A stretch of DNA of 20,963 nucleotides, taken from the IMG/VR virus record IMGVR_UViG_3300032053_000645, positions 1 through 20,963 of that record; one strand, given 5' to 3'. The notes under the pieces were generated by a model. It made no database searches, was not told the DNA's origin, and worked only from the letters and a program-made list of their open reading frames with translations. The translations under genes and the position numbers were made by a program. Positions 1 through 7,990 of the stretch are shown here, piece by piece (position 1 is the stretch's first letter; each line of letters begins with the position of its first letter). This DNA comes from a virus.

Positions 1-101
1 CTTCTTACATTGACCGCAACTTGGAGTTCCGTGATATAAATACTTCTAGATTTAGCTTTATTATTTAGTGGGTCTGGACTTGTCCATGTAAAAGTTGGCA
101 T
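1..101 (-). CDS. Partial gene: N-terminus of a probable tail fibre or tail-associated protein
   Basis: Thirty-three codons of an open frame begin with ATG at 101-99 and leave the window at position 1. The peptide starts MPTFTWTSPDPLNNKAKSRS and continues with YITELQVAVN. I recall similar short N-terminal modules (W-T-D-P followed by an I/H-x-E-L-R-x-A-V-N stretch) at the start of fibre or glycan-active proteins of environmental phages; this is recollection, not a search. The start overlaps the stop of the 84-residue gene as TAATG, so it is translationally coupled to the same late operon. Its place after the hub gene suits a tip or fibre component. The function of the missing part cannot be told. 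Confidence 0.6.
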   Translation of the reverse strand, partial: MPTFTWTSPDPLNNKAKSRSIYITELQVAVNVR

Positions 102-355
102 TATTTTCTCTTCTTATCTAGACTCTTTATTATGTTATAAAACTCATTATCAACATACTGAGTTTCAAGTAATTTTGCTACCCTTTTAAGTAGATTCTCT
201 ATATCTTTGCTGGCTCTATAAGCATGGGTGCTAATATCCCCATCCTTATCTGGACAATTTTTTATAATAAGGTCAAAGCCCCGCTTCAATAAAGCAGAGC
301 CCTTATTTAATTCTTTTATCTGTTTAATCTCTTTTTTATTTGGTTTATACAACAT
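101..355 (-). CDS. Small basic protein, function unknown
   Basis: An 84-residue, lysine-rich, largely helical-looking protein without signal peptide, membrane segment or cysteine pair. It has several charged helices (KKEIKQIKELNKGSALLKRG near the N-terminus, then a central DKDGDIS turn). ATG at 355 follows the stop of the upstream gene by five bases, with only a weak purine-rich stretch ahead of it, so translation is probably coupled. Its stop overlaps the next start as TAATG. I do not recognise the family. The setting, between the hub and a fibre-like gene, suggests an accessory late protein, but nothing shows whether it enters the virion. Confidence 0.65.
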   Translation of the reverse strand: MLYKPNKKEIKQIKELNKGSALLKRGFDLIIKNCPDKDGDISTHAYRASKDIENLLKRVAKLLETQYVDNEFYNIIKSLDKKRK

Positions 356-360
356 AATTT

Positions 361-654
361 TTACTCTATTAAATTTGCTCCAAGTTTAGCAAAGCAATCC
401 CCACCTTGCTGATTATTGGTGTGATTATGCTGCATAAGTTGAGCGGCTCTCGCATACTTTAAAACATAGGGTTGCAAAAATTTATCCCACTGCTCGCTCG
501 ACCAATCATTCATATCATTCGCAGACCCAATAACACTAACTGTTTTTTGCAAAATATCCACAGAATTCTTTAGAGTTTCTACAGTTATCTCCAAAGCCCT
601 TACTTTTTTTATTAATGCTTCAATAGCTTGTCTTTCTTCTCTCGTTAGGGCCAT
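361..654 (-). CDS. Small coiled-coil protein downstream of the hub gene
   Basis: A 97-residue protein. Residues about 5-43 are a heptad-rich helix (REERQAIEALIKKVRALEI and onwards, with hydrophobics spaced 3-4 apart), which predicts a coiled coil and oligomerisation. The C-terminal half is hydrophilic and rich in Q, N and H. There is no membrane segment, so it does not look like a holin. The start is well supported: AAGGAG lies seven bases before ATG. It sits 10 bases after the hub stop and 5 bases before the next gene. Small coiled-coil proteins at this place in phage operons can be tip or fibre accessory proteins, but I cannot assign a role. Confidence 0.7.
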   Translation of the reverse strand: MALTREERQAIEALIKKVRALEITVETLKNSVDILQKTVSVIGSANDMNDWSSEQWDKFLQPYVLKYARAAQLMQHNHTNNQQGGDCFAKLGANLIE

Positions 655-664
655 TTATAACTCC

Positions 665-3600
665 TTATTTTAAATATTCAGAGGTAATTTCTAAGGTAGT
701 GGTATTCATATCAAAATCATATTTTATACCTATAACTTTAGCATTTAAAGTTGTCCAGCTACCTTGTGCAGTATTTATTAAATTTACTGTTTTATCTAAG
801 TCCCAATCCAAATCTATGGTATCTAATGTTATTGAGCCGTTTACTTTAATATCCTTATATTTTTCTAATAAATCTGTCGCATACTCTGTCATTCTTAGGG
901 TATCGTCTACCAAATCTTCTGGGTCTTCACTATATTTAAAGCTTGTATTAACTATCCTTAATGTCTTACTAATTCCGCTGGCTGTTCCAGAAACAATAAC
1001 CTCAACCTTTAATGGGATTGTTTCTATCAAAATATCCGCCCCTACGTTAGCACACTCACGCCTTGTCTGCTCGCTTGCTATGCCAGCATCTACAGTATAA
1101 CCCAAAGTACTGTTAGTTGCCCCCCTAGGCCAAAAATTGTACATCTCTCTAGAAAACCTTATTGTATTATAAGTTCCTAAAGAACCCTGTTCTTCAATAA
1201 GACTAGTTTGACTCTTTTGTTTAACACCTGGAAGGTAGTGGTCATTACTAAGTCCAGAAGTATCTTCTGTTGTTTTTTGTATTTGCTCTTTTTCTGTTTT
1301 AATTATTTTATTATCCTGACAAATTTCAGTTTTTAAAAAAACACCAGACCAAGCTGTTATTTCTGAACCTAAAACAATTGGTATAAAAAACATCGCCTTT
1401 ACTCTATAATAACTTACAAAAGTTTCAATAATCTTCACAACGGGCCATTTTGAATCTATATGATATATTTTAAATCTATTATAGTCATCCCTACTTTCTT
1501 CATCCAATTGGTTTACTAAGCTTCCAGGCAACGTGCAGCTAGCATTTACCATAATTCGTTCAAGTTTCTTTGCTCCCTCAATTATACATTTATTATAACG
1601 ATTAGTTATATCAAACTGTAAATTAGCGGTCATAACATTATATTGAGGTGATATTGCGTTTACAGTTGTTCCATAAATTCCAAACTTTGCTTGCCCAGGA
1701 TTTATGGCTGTTAAATCTATCGACACTAGGCTACCATTCGGCCTCATATACCATCCATACTTAGTTTTAGAATAAATACTATCAAGAATGCTAGAAACAG
1801 TTTGTCCTATGTATTCGTCGGATATATTAGCCCCTACTGGATAACTCTCAATATTCTTAACAATCATTGGAAATTTAGAAACTATAGTATCAATTGCCGT
1901 ACTCAATGGAACGTCATTAAAAGTTATCTGAGCAGTTTCTCCATAATTTTCGTCAATAATATAAGCGTACTCCTCTGATAAATCTTGTCTAGGTCCAGAA
2001 CAGTTGTATATTACCCCCTCTTCCCCTATATCAATAGTTCTTTCTATTTGGGTTATCCTACCACTAAGCAGAGTTTCATTAGTTGCCCCATAAACAACAC
2101 AAATAGTCTCTCCCTCTGAGAAGGGTAGAGTAGAATCAAAATCAACGGGTAGAAAAAATCTACAAACTCTTGCACTATTAAAATCCCATGAAATTTCTTT
2201 AACATGAACTTCTTTTAAACTTTGTCTAAGTATAGTATTTCCACAAATAATTGCGGTATCATCCGTAAATACCTGTGTTCCATATATAAATATAAAAGAT
2301 TTTGTTTCTCCCCAATACCCTGTAGTAACATCATAAGCCCTAACCTTTAATACTGTTATACCATCTAAATAAACTCCTGGAGTATAATTATTAACAACCA
2401 AAAAAGAATCCCCTATATCTGGTTCTGTTCCATCTTCAGTATAATAATATCTAATTGGTCCTGGCTCTGTTGGTGCAGCATCCCATTCAAAATATGGTGT
2501 ATTGTCTGCGGTTTGATATAAACCATTAGCTAACTCAACAAGCTTTGTTCCATCTGTATAGCATTTAATTTCTCCGATAGTTGGGCTATCATCAGCAACC
2601 CAAATATTGAAAGTAGCAATATCACTCCATAAACCATTAACACACCTTCCTTTAACATTAAGTATATGCTGTCCAATAGATAATGGCTCAGCCAAAAATT
2701 TAGATAATTCTATATAAAATTGTCTTAAATCTGTTAATGTAACAACGCTATTATCAACCGCACCAGCGGGAACATAAGCCCGAGCTAATGCAATACTTTC
2801 CTCTGGTGTATCTGGAGGTAAAGGAGAAATATTCTCATCGCCATTTGCCACATACACATTTGCATCAATTCCGTTAATATAAATTATATCTATTCTATCA
2901 AGTGCTCCACCATTATCTAAAGTTATATTCGAGGCGGCTTCTTCTCGTAAATCATTATTACAATAAAAATAACCAGATGCTATATTAAAACCCATTCCAG
3001 ACCCTTTTGAAACTTCAATACCATTGCGAATAAGTGTTCCAGTAAATATACCAATTAAATCATTTGGTGCGTCGTCTAGTGCAAAACTAAAACCCTCGTA
3101 AGAAGTATTATACGTAGGAACAAGCCATCTAAAAAATGGGGTTTTATCTGTTTGATATGTGGAAGATGGAATTGGCGTCCCAGCACCAGAATCAGTATAA
3201 GCCTCAATAGTAACACTTGGTGGAATTATTGTATTAACCAGTCCAGTAATTACATCAGTTCCATCTGATAAAGTGCCTTGTATATCAGTAACCCTAACAA
3301 ATACCTGCTTAGCCCCATCTCCAGAACTTAAAGTCCATGCTTTTGTATTAGAAAAGACTTCCAAAGAAGACCAAGCACCAGACTCGTTTTTAAATTGCAT
3401 TTTAACAGCACCAGACACGTCTAACTTTATTGTTACAGAATTTGTAGATAAATAATAACCATCATAAAAATATAAACTATTTATAACTATTTGATTTAAG
3501 TTAATCCTATTAACAACCCTAATATCTGTAGCAATGTCAGAAAAACCTCTAGCTATAACACGTAGGTCTAAATCTATGTCCTTAATTATGGATTGAGCAA

Positions 3601-5767
3601 CTCTAAAATCTGTAACTATATCCTTTATAATATCATCTATTACCCTGATATCAGTATTAATATCATCAAAATATTGCCCAATGGTCCTAATATCTACATC
3701 AATATCCTTAAAATGTTCTTCTAGTTTTACACGTATGTCGATATTTACGTCTTCTATTGTCAGTTTACTCACCCGAATGTCCACATCCAGGTCTTTGAAA
3801 TGTTCTTCCAGTTTTGCTCTAATATCCGTATTAATATCTTCTATTACTTGTTCAGAAATTCTTATATCTGTATCCAAATCTATAAAATTAGGAAGAACTT
3901 CTTCTGCACCAAAACTTAATAATGCTAAATTATCACTAGCAATTCTCGCAGTTCTCCAAGCAGCGTCTCTATCAACTCCAATTGAAAATCTAACCTCATC
4001 CATATAACCATTAATAAAATAACCAGTATCAAAAACATTTCCAAATTGCCATCCGTGCGCCCTATCAACTAACGAATCTGGGTCTACTTGAGTACTACCA
4101 ACCTGCGTTCCATCTTTAAAAACCTTAAAATTACTCCCATTTCGTGTAATTTCTAAGTCATACCAATTAGCTAATCCAAAAGAAGGATTAATAGACCAAT
4201 CAATTGCCCCGCCACCACTATAATCTCTAAATCGTAGGGCTGTACCAACTCCAGAATCCGCCCCTACATAAAAATAACTGGCTCCATCGCTCCTACCTAA
4301 CAGCCCCCAGTTACTTCCAAAGGCTATAAACTTTACCTTCATACTAATAGTAAAGTTTTGATTTGTTAATTCAAGATTTGCAACATCGGGAATATTTATT
4401 TTTTTATTAGAAGCAAACTGCTGCCCTTTATAAATTTTTCCATCGGAGCAAGTCGGAGCAGACGAACCTTGCCCATTATTTGCGTTTACTGTAGAATCTT
4501 TGTATTCTCCTACTACCCCAGCTCCAACTTCACTTAAATGCCAAACACCCTTATGATTAGTATCCCAAACATTTACTTTATCTTCTCCATCAGTAGCTGT
4601 AGGTTTTCCATGATATAGGTAAATATAGGTATTAACTGTTCCTGAAACAGAGGGAACCTTTACCCAATAATAAGCGGTCTTGCTTGCTTCCAGCATCTCA
4701 ACTTCATAAAAGCCCCCTTCTGAAGAAGACCTATATGAACTCGTTATTTTTATTTTATAATGTCTATACGACGTGGGATTAGAAAAAGTATAGTCTTCCC
4801 AATTTGAATTATTTGCGTGATTACCACCATAAATAGAAGTCCAATCTGTATCCGTAGAATAATCGGGGCTTGCTATATTAGAACCATATAAAGTAAAACC
4901 ATTGCAGTAAGCATTACCAGCATAAATTGCTGGTTTTAATCTTAGTTTCCTAACAGCTTTTGAAATGCCTAAACCTAAATCATACCCCCACCAATGGGGT
5001 ACAGCAACGTAGGCTGGGGTAGACCATGATGTTGCCTCATTATTATCACACGCTTTTTCTGGGGTAGCACTACCATCTGAAGTACTAGCCGAGGGTGTTC
5101 CACCATTTAAAAAATCAGACGAATAAATTTCACCATGAAATTCTCGTTCATATTTCAATAGAGTAGTGCCATCGTCCGAAGTGAATCTAATATCGTATCC
5201 ATCACTCCTTGCATGGTCAAAATTAAAATTAGGAGGTATGGACTTTATGAATTCTACTTCCCATACGGATAGTATTGTAGTTTTCCAGCTACTTGTCATA
5301 TAAATTCTATAATATCTATACGCTGTAGTATTTACAAAAGTAAATAAACTTGATGTTACCATATCGGCATATTGAAATGTTCCAAGTGTATACCACGTAG
5401 AATCGTTATTTGAACCTTCTACAGTAAAATCCTTAAAAGCCGAATGAACATCATTAAAAGCATAAATATTAACAGCATCTATAATAGTAGCTACACCAAA
5501 ATCATATTTTAACCATTGAGGAAAACCACTATTATCAGAATTCCAGCGTGTTCCAGCATAGTCATCGTCAAAGGCCTTTGCAGCAGAATAAGTACTATTA
5601 TATTGGCTAGAGGCAGTAGCAGTTCCGGCTGGTGTAGTTAAATCAGAGGTATAATCAGTAACATTATTTAATTTAACCAGAACAGGAAAATCTGTTAAAT
5701 TAGCATCAACCTTAGTTTGGTCAATTATAATTTCCTTTTTATATGTCCAACCAGAAAGCCAACTAAT
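665..5767 (-). CDS. Tail hub protein with large N-terminal adhesin region (discoidin, DUF2341, LamG domains)
   Basis: About 1,700 residues. The first ATG is at 5362, but the frame stays open to a stop at 5785-5783 and codes for convincing protein: a SWLSGWTYKKEIIIDQ opening typical of DUF2341 modules, then the first half of a discoidin (F5/8C) domain. No ATG, GTG or TTG lies there; ATT at 5767, eight bases after AAGGGGG, is the best start. Domains: DUF2341 pieces at about 2-33, 180-206 and 368-389; discoidin-like domains at about 36-174 and 214-362; LamG-like 408-620; nine D-I-x-T-D-I-R repeats 630-750; Ig-like segments 755-1160; and from about 1165 a region resembling gp27-type tail hubs. 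The last part should form the tail-tip ring and the rest should bind host surface glycans. The hub assignment rests on pattern and gene order. Starting at 5362 would cut the first discoidin domain in half. Confidence 0.8.
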   Translation of the reverse strand: MSWLSGWTYKKEIIIDQTKVDANLTDFPVLVKLNNVTDYTSDLTTPAGTATASSQYNSTYSAAKAFDDDYAGTRWNSDNSGFPQWLKYDFGVATIIDAVNIYAFNDVHSAFKDFTVEGSNNDSTWYTLGTFQYADMVTSSLFTFVNTTAYRYYRIYMTSSWKTTILSVWEVEFIKSIPPNFNFDHARSDGYDIRFTSDDGTTLLKYEREFHGEIYSSDFLNGGTPSASTSDGSATPEKACDNNEATSWSTPAYVAVPHWWGYDLGLGISKAVRKLRLKPAIYAGNAYCNGFTLYGSNIASPDYSTDTDWTSIYGGNHANNSNWEDYTFSNPTSYRHYKIKITSSYRSSSEGGFYEVEMLEASKTAYYWVKVPSVSGTVNTYIYLYHGKPTATDGEDKVNVWDTNHKGVWHLSEVGAGVVGEYKDSTVNANNGQGSSAPTCSDGKIYKGQQFASNKKINIPDVANLELTNQNFTISMKVKFIAFGSNWGLLGRSDGASYFYVGADSGVGTALRFRDYSGGGAIDWSINPSFGLANWYDLEITRNGSNFKVFKDGTQVGSTQVDPDSLVDRAHGWQFGNVFDTGYFINGYMDEVRFSIGVDRDAAWRTARIASDNLALLSFGAEEVLPNFIDLDTDIRISEQVIEDINTDIRAKLEEHFKDLDVDIRVSKLTIEDVNIDIRVKLEEHFKDIDVDIRTIGQYFDDINTDIRVIDDIIKDIVTDFRVAQSIIKDIDLDLRVIARGFSDIATDIRVVNRINLNQIVINSLYFYDGYYLSTNSVTIKLDVSGAVKMQFKNESGAWSSLEVFSNTKAWTLSSGDGAKQVFVRVTDIQGTLSDGTDVITGLVNTIIPPSVTIEAYTDSGAGTPIPSSTYQTDKTPFFRWLVPTYNTSYEGFSFALDDAPNDLIGIFTGTLIRNGIEVSKGSGMGFNIASGYFYCNNDLREEAASNITLDNGGALDRIDIIYINGIDANVYVANGDENISPLPPDTPEESIALARAYVPAGAVDNSVVTLTDLRQFYIELSKFLAEPLSIGQHILNVKGRCVNGLWSDIATFNIWVADDSPTIGEIKCYTDGTKLVELANGLYQTADNTPYFEWDAAPTEPGPIRYYYTEDGTEPDIGDSFLVVNNYTPGVYLDGITVLKVRAYDVTTGYWGETKSFIFIYGTQVFTDDTAIICGNTILRQSLKEVHVKEISWDFNSARVCRFFLPVDFDSTLPFSEGETICVVYGATNETLLSGRITQIERTIDIGEEGVIYNCSGPRQDLSEEYAYIIDENYGETAQITFNDVPLSTAIDTIVSKFPMIVKNIESYPVGANISDEYIGQTVSSILDSIYSKTKYGWYMRPNGSLVSIDLTAINPGQAKFGIYGTTVNAISPQYNVMTANLQFDITNRYNKCIIEGAKKLERIMVNASCTLPGSLVNQLDEESRDDYNRFKIYHIDSKWPVVKIIETFVSYYRVKAMFFIPIVLGSEITAWSGVFLKTEICQDNKIIKTEKEQIQKTTEDTSGLSNDHYLPGVKQKSQTSLIEEQGSLGTYNTIRFSREMYNFWPRGATNSTLGYTVDAGIASEQTRRECANVGADILIETIPLKVEVIVSGTASGISKTLRIVNTSFKYSEDPEDLVDDTLRMTEYATDLLEKYKDIKVNGSITLDTIDLDWDLDKTVNLINTAQGSWTTLNAKVIGIKYDFDMNTTTLEITSEYLK
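3518..3880 (-). repeat. Nine tandem 14-15-residue D-I-x-T-D-I-R repeats inside the hub-adhesin gene
   Basis: Nine consecutive units begin with a variant of D-[ILV]-x-x-D-[IFL]-R (DLDTDIR, DINTDIR, DLDVDIR, DVNIDIR, DIDVDIR, DINTDIR, DIVTDFR, DIDLDLR, DIATDIR), each followed by 7-8 mostly hydrophobic or charged residues. Two units share the insert KLEEHFK almost exactly, visible in DNA as near-copies around 3708 and 3796, so part of the array arose by recent duplication. The array separates the LamG-like adhesin from the Ig-like and hub part and probably acts as a stiff or extensible stalk. The regular aspartates might bind a metal, which is inference. Confidence 0.85.
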
Positions 5768-5782
5768 TTTAATCGCCCCCTT
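5765..5782 (-). promoter_or_regulatory. Shine-Dalgarno and probable ATT start codon of the hub-adhesin gene
   Basis: On the minus strand AAGGGGG (5782-5776) can pair along seven positions with the 16S anti-SD sequence, with one G-U pair. Eight bases later comes ATT (5767-5765), then AGT TGG CTT TCT GGT TGG, the usual S-W-L-S-G-W opening of this protein type, which normally follows an ATG. The SD lies inside the last codons of the LAGLIDADG endonuclease gene, whose stop is at 5771-5769. A second in-frame ATT at 5773 is only two bases from the SD, too close. Either AUU is used as a rare initiator, or a point change or sequencing error hides an ATG. Confidence 0.6.
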
Positions 5783-6548
5783 TTATACATGGTTTTATCA
5801 GGCTTAAAAATCTAGTAGTTTCTTTATTTCCACCTAATATTCCAATATGATACAATGGTTTATTCTTTCTACCTTTATGAGTAGTTATATATTCGCTAAA
5901 CTTAAAATTAAGGTTATTTAAACAGCATTCTACTAGTTCTACCAAATTATTATTAGTATTATATATAGTTATTCTATAATTGTTTCTAGACCTATGTTCT
6001 ATCGTTCCCTCCGATTCATAAAATCCCCTAAGAAAAGCTACCATAAATTTTTTATTATTTAAAAGTTTTGCCCTCACTGTTCTAAAAGTTAATCCAGTAT
6101 ACCATTCATAAAACAATCTAGAATTTGCAATAATATGAAATTGCTTACTATGCCTATTATTTTTAGGTATTTTAACACTCATACTTGGATGTAGACCTAT
6201 TTTATTTAAAGATTTCATAAAAGATATGGCAAACTCTTTATTTACAACACCCAATCCTACCATATAATTATATCTCTTTCTATATACCCAACCATCACCA
6301 TAAGTAACACCTAAAATATAGCACATATTTTTATTCCATCTTAAATTAGGCGTTATCGTAACCTTACATATATTTTTACTATAAAATAATTTTAATTTTT
6401 CAGAAGGTGTTCTAAAGGAAATATTAAATTTTCTCATATAATATCTAATATTGGCTTCTGTACATTTATAAATTCTACCGATGTCTACGGTAGATAGTTT
6501 ATTACTCCAATACAACTGATATAAATATTCTTCAGTTATATTTACCAT
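5769..6548 (-). CDS. Free-standing LAGLIDADG homing endonuclease
   Basis: A 259-residue protein with two LAGLIDADG motifs: ILGVTYGDGWV (78-88, acidic residue D85) and FLRGFYESEG (172-181, acidic E180). These helices form the domain interface and place the two catalytic acids. An N-terminal stretch (about 17-45, STVDIGRIYKCTEANIRYYM) looks like a helix-turn-helix. The single-chain, two-motif design suggests a monomer making a double-strand break at a long asymmetric site. There is no room for an intron around it: the ATG overlaps the stop of the 182-residue gene (TAATG) and its stop lies one base before the next gene's predicted start, so it is intergenic. Many A/T-ending codons and dense Asn/Lys/Tyr usage fit a mobile gene. 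Confident on family; target site unknown. Confidence 0.9.
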   Translation of the reverse strand: MVNITEEYLYQLYWSNKLSTVDIGRIYKCTEANIRYYMRKFNISFRTPSEKLKLFYSKNICKVTITPNLRWNKNMCYILGVTYGDGWVYRKRYNYMVGLGVVNKEFAISFMKSLNKIGLHPSMSVKIPKNNRHSKQFHIIANSRLFYEWYTGLTFRTVRAKLLNNKKFMVAFLRGFYESEGTIEHRSRNNYRITIYNTNNNLVELVECCLNNLNFKFSEYITTHKGRKNKPLYHIGILGGNKETTRFLSLIKPCIKGGD

Positions 6549-7096
6549 TACTTAATCCCCATTTTCCATAATTTTTTGTCGGTTTCTCGTCCTCTATATT
6601 CTTGTCCCAATGGTAAAACTCTTTTTGTTATGTCACCAATTTGATATTTATCCTCGCCATTTTTACCATTCAAGGCTACCCTATAGGATGTTACCTCGCC
6701 ATTTTTTAGTCCCATAATATAAATATATTTATCCCCCTGTGGTACAACTAAATGCTTAAAATCTTGTATATTCCCAATCCAATCACATTTAGTACAACGA
6801 GCAACTAATTCTTGTTTAGTTTCATTATTTGTATATTTAGTAATTCTTTTGGATATTTTGCCCTTGCTATTACATTTTGGGCAGTTTCCTACAGGTCCTG
6901 CAATTGTAGTTTCAGCCTCAACAAAACAGAGATAAGACTCAAAGCCCTCTAAAATAATTCCTTCTCCGTCGGATAAAAAGTATTCCAGACGACTGATAGG
7001 GCGGTCTGGAATTTCTAACCAACGAGAATTATGTATGGAATTTCCACCTAGAAAAACTGAGGAGTCTTGAAAAACGATTCTAAAAATATTAGGCAT
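6548..7096 (-). CDS. Phage tail-region protein with an internal zinc ribbon, function unknown
   Basis: A 182-residue protein. The outer parts (FRIVFQDSSVFLGG and SRWLEIPDRPISRLEYFL at the N-terminus; KYQIGDITKRVLPLGQEYRG near the C-terminus) match a pattern I recall from small phage-encoded proteins, though I cannot name the family. Two CxxC pairs, C72-C75 and C101-C104, form a classical zinc ribbon inserted in the middle. ATG at 7096 is preceded by AAGGTGAT with about nine bases spacing, a fair SD. The gene is sandwiched between two homing endonuclease genes and its TAATG stop overlap feeds the downstream one. Before those insertions it would have joined the tail-tip candidate at 7991-8629 directly to the hub gene. 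A regulatory or assembly role is possible; nothing in the sequence decides. Confidence 0.7.
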   Translation of the reverse strand: MPNIFRIVFQDSSVFLGGNSIHNSRWLEIPDRPISRLEYFLSDGEGIILEGFESYLCFVEAETTIAGPVGNCPKCNSKGKISKRITKYTNNETKQELVARCTKCDWIGNIQDFKHLVVPQGDKYIYIMGLKNGEVTSYRVALNGKNGEDKYQIGDITKRVLPLGQEYRGRETDKKLWKMGIK

Positions 7097-7140
7097 GATA
7101 TATTATCACCTTTATCTTAAAAATACTCTACTAATTTATA

Positions 7141-7971
7141 TTATAAAATACCCATTTCTATCAATTGCTCTTTCTCTAAAACAGCTAAATTAATTAAAGG
7201 ATATTTCTTCCTAAATTCTAAAAACTTTTCTTTAGCGTCGTCTCTCCACCAGCCCTTAATTTCAATATACTCATCTGTTTCTGGTAAATAAAAATCTGGC
7301 CTATATGTTGTTTGCTTTCCGTTTGAATCTACTTTAAAAGCTACTGGCTCATAAACCCATTTTATATTATTAGAATCTAACCATTTTGCGTAAGCTATTT
7401 CGTAAGAACTCCTCATATAATAATTATTATATTTATTACCTTTACCATGTGTAACTTTTCCAAACATCGGATTGCCCACTCCAGACATTCTAATACTATG
7501 AGCTATTCCATTACATTTTACACATCTGGTTTTTCCATAGTTAATTTCTTTACCACAATCAATACACTTAGGCTTTCCATTTTTATATGTAAAACTTTTT
7601 TCACCTTTTGGATTATTAGAATGTCCCCTCATAATAGCACTATGTAATTTATATTTACATTCTTTACATATACCTCTTTTATGTAAAGCCGCTACTACAG
7701 ATATAGGATTTCCACATAATTTACAATAATATTGTTTAAGAGTTCTACCATCTATGTATCCAGGACAATTCTCCCCTAAATTTTCTTTTCTAAGAAACTC
7801 TATAGTTTCTTCAGTATGATGTTTACCATAAAAAGGATTTTTTTCTCCTAAAAAATATTTATTAACCACTTCTTTATTTTTCATAGGATTATGGTTTGTA
7901 AGAAAACATTCCCTACACCAAGTTGAAGAGTACTTTATCTTCTTACCACAATCTAAACAAAATTTAGGCAC
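7141..7971 (-). CDS. Free-standing homing endonuclease: zinc fingers, NUMOD3 motifs and PD-(D/E)xK nuclease domain
   Basis: A 276-residue protein with two parts. Residues 1-180 carry three CxxC...CxxC zinc fingers (C5/C8-C19/C22, C83/C86-C102/C105, C136/C139-C150/C153) mixed with NUMOD3-type DNA-binding motifs (NPFYGKHHTEET at 45-56, NPMFGK at 167-172). Residues 186-276 form a compact nuclease domain with SSYEIAYAKWL (E191), then RPDFYLPETDEYIEIKG, giving P225-D226...E237-I-K239, the PD-(D/E)xK signature. Together this indicates a sequence-specific nuclease that spreads its own gene. The start is GTG at 7971, six bases after AAAGGAG; an ATG at 7975 is out of frame and stops after three codons. 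It lies 19 bases after a tail gene and 44 bases before the next start, so it is an intergenic insertion. Strong on nuclease class; its target is not known. Confidence 0.88.
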   Translation of the reverse strand: MPKFCLDCGKKIKYSSTWCRECFLTNHNPMKNKEVVNKYFLGEKNPFYGKHHTEETIEFLRKENLGENCPGYIDGRTLKQYYCKLCGNPISVVAALHKRGICKECKYKLHSAIMRGHSNNPKGEKSFTYKNGKPKCIDCGKEINYGKTRCVKCNGIAHSIRMSGVGNPMFGKVTHGKGNKYNNYYMRSSYEIAYAKWLDSNNIKWVYEPVAFKVDSNGKQTTYRPDFYLPETDEYIEIKGWWRDDAKEKFLEFRKKYPLINLAVLEKEQLIEMGIL

Positions 7972-7990
7972 TCATAACTCCTTTATTTAC

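Noticed and set aside
699-4007. Plus-strand open frames at 699-1100, 3273-3455 and 3681-4007
   Set aside because: They lie wholly inside the hub-adhesin gene on the other strand, have no protein-like features, and result from the AT-rich, repeat-containing opposite frame.
5769-6548. Group I intron carrying the LAGLIDADG gene
   Set aside because: The ORF fills the whole interval between a TAATG overlap and the next gene's start, leaving no room for intron core sequences, and no exon is interrupted.
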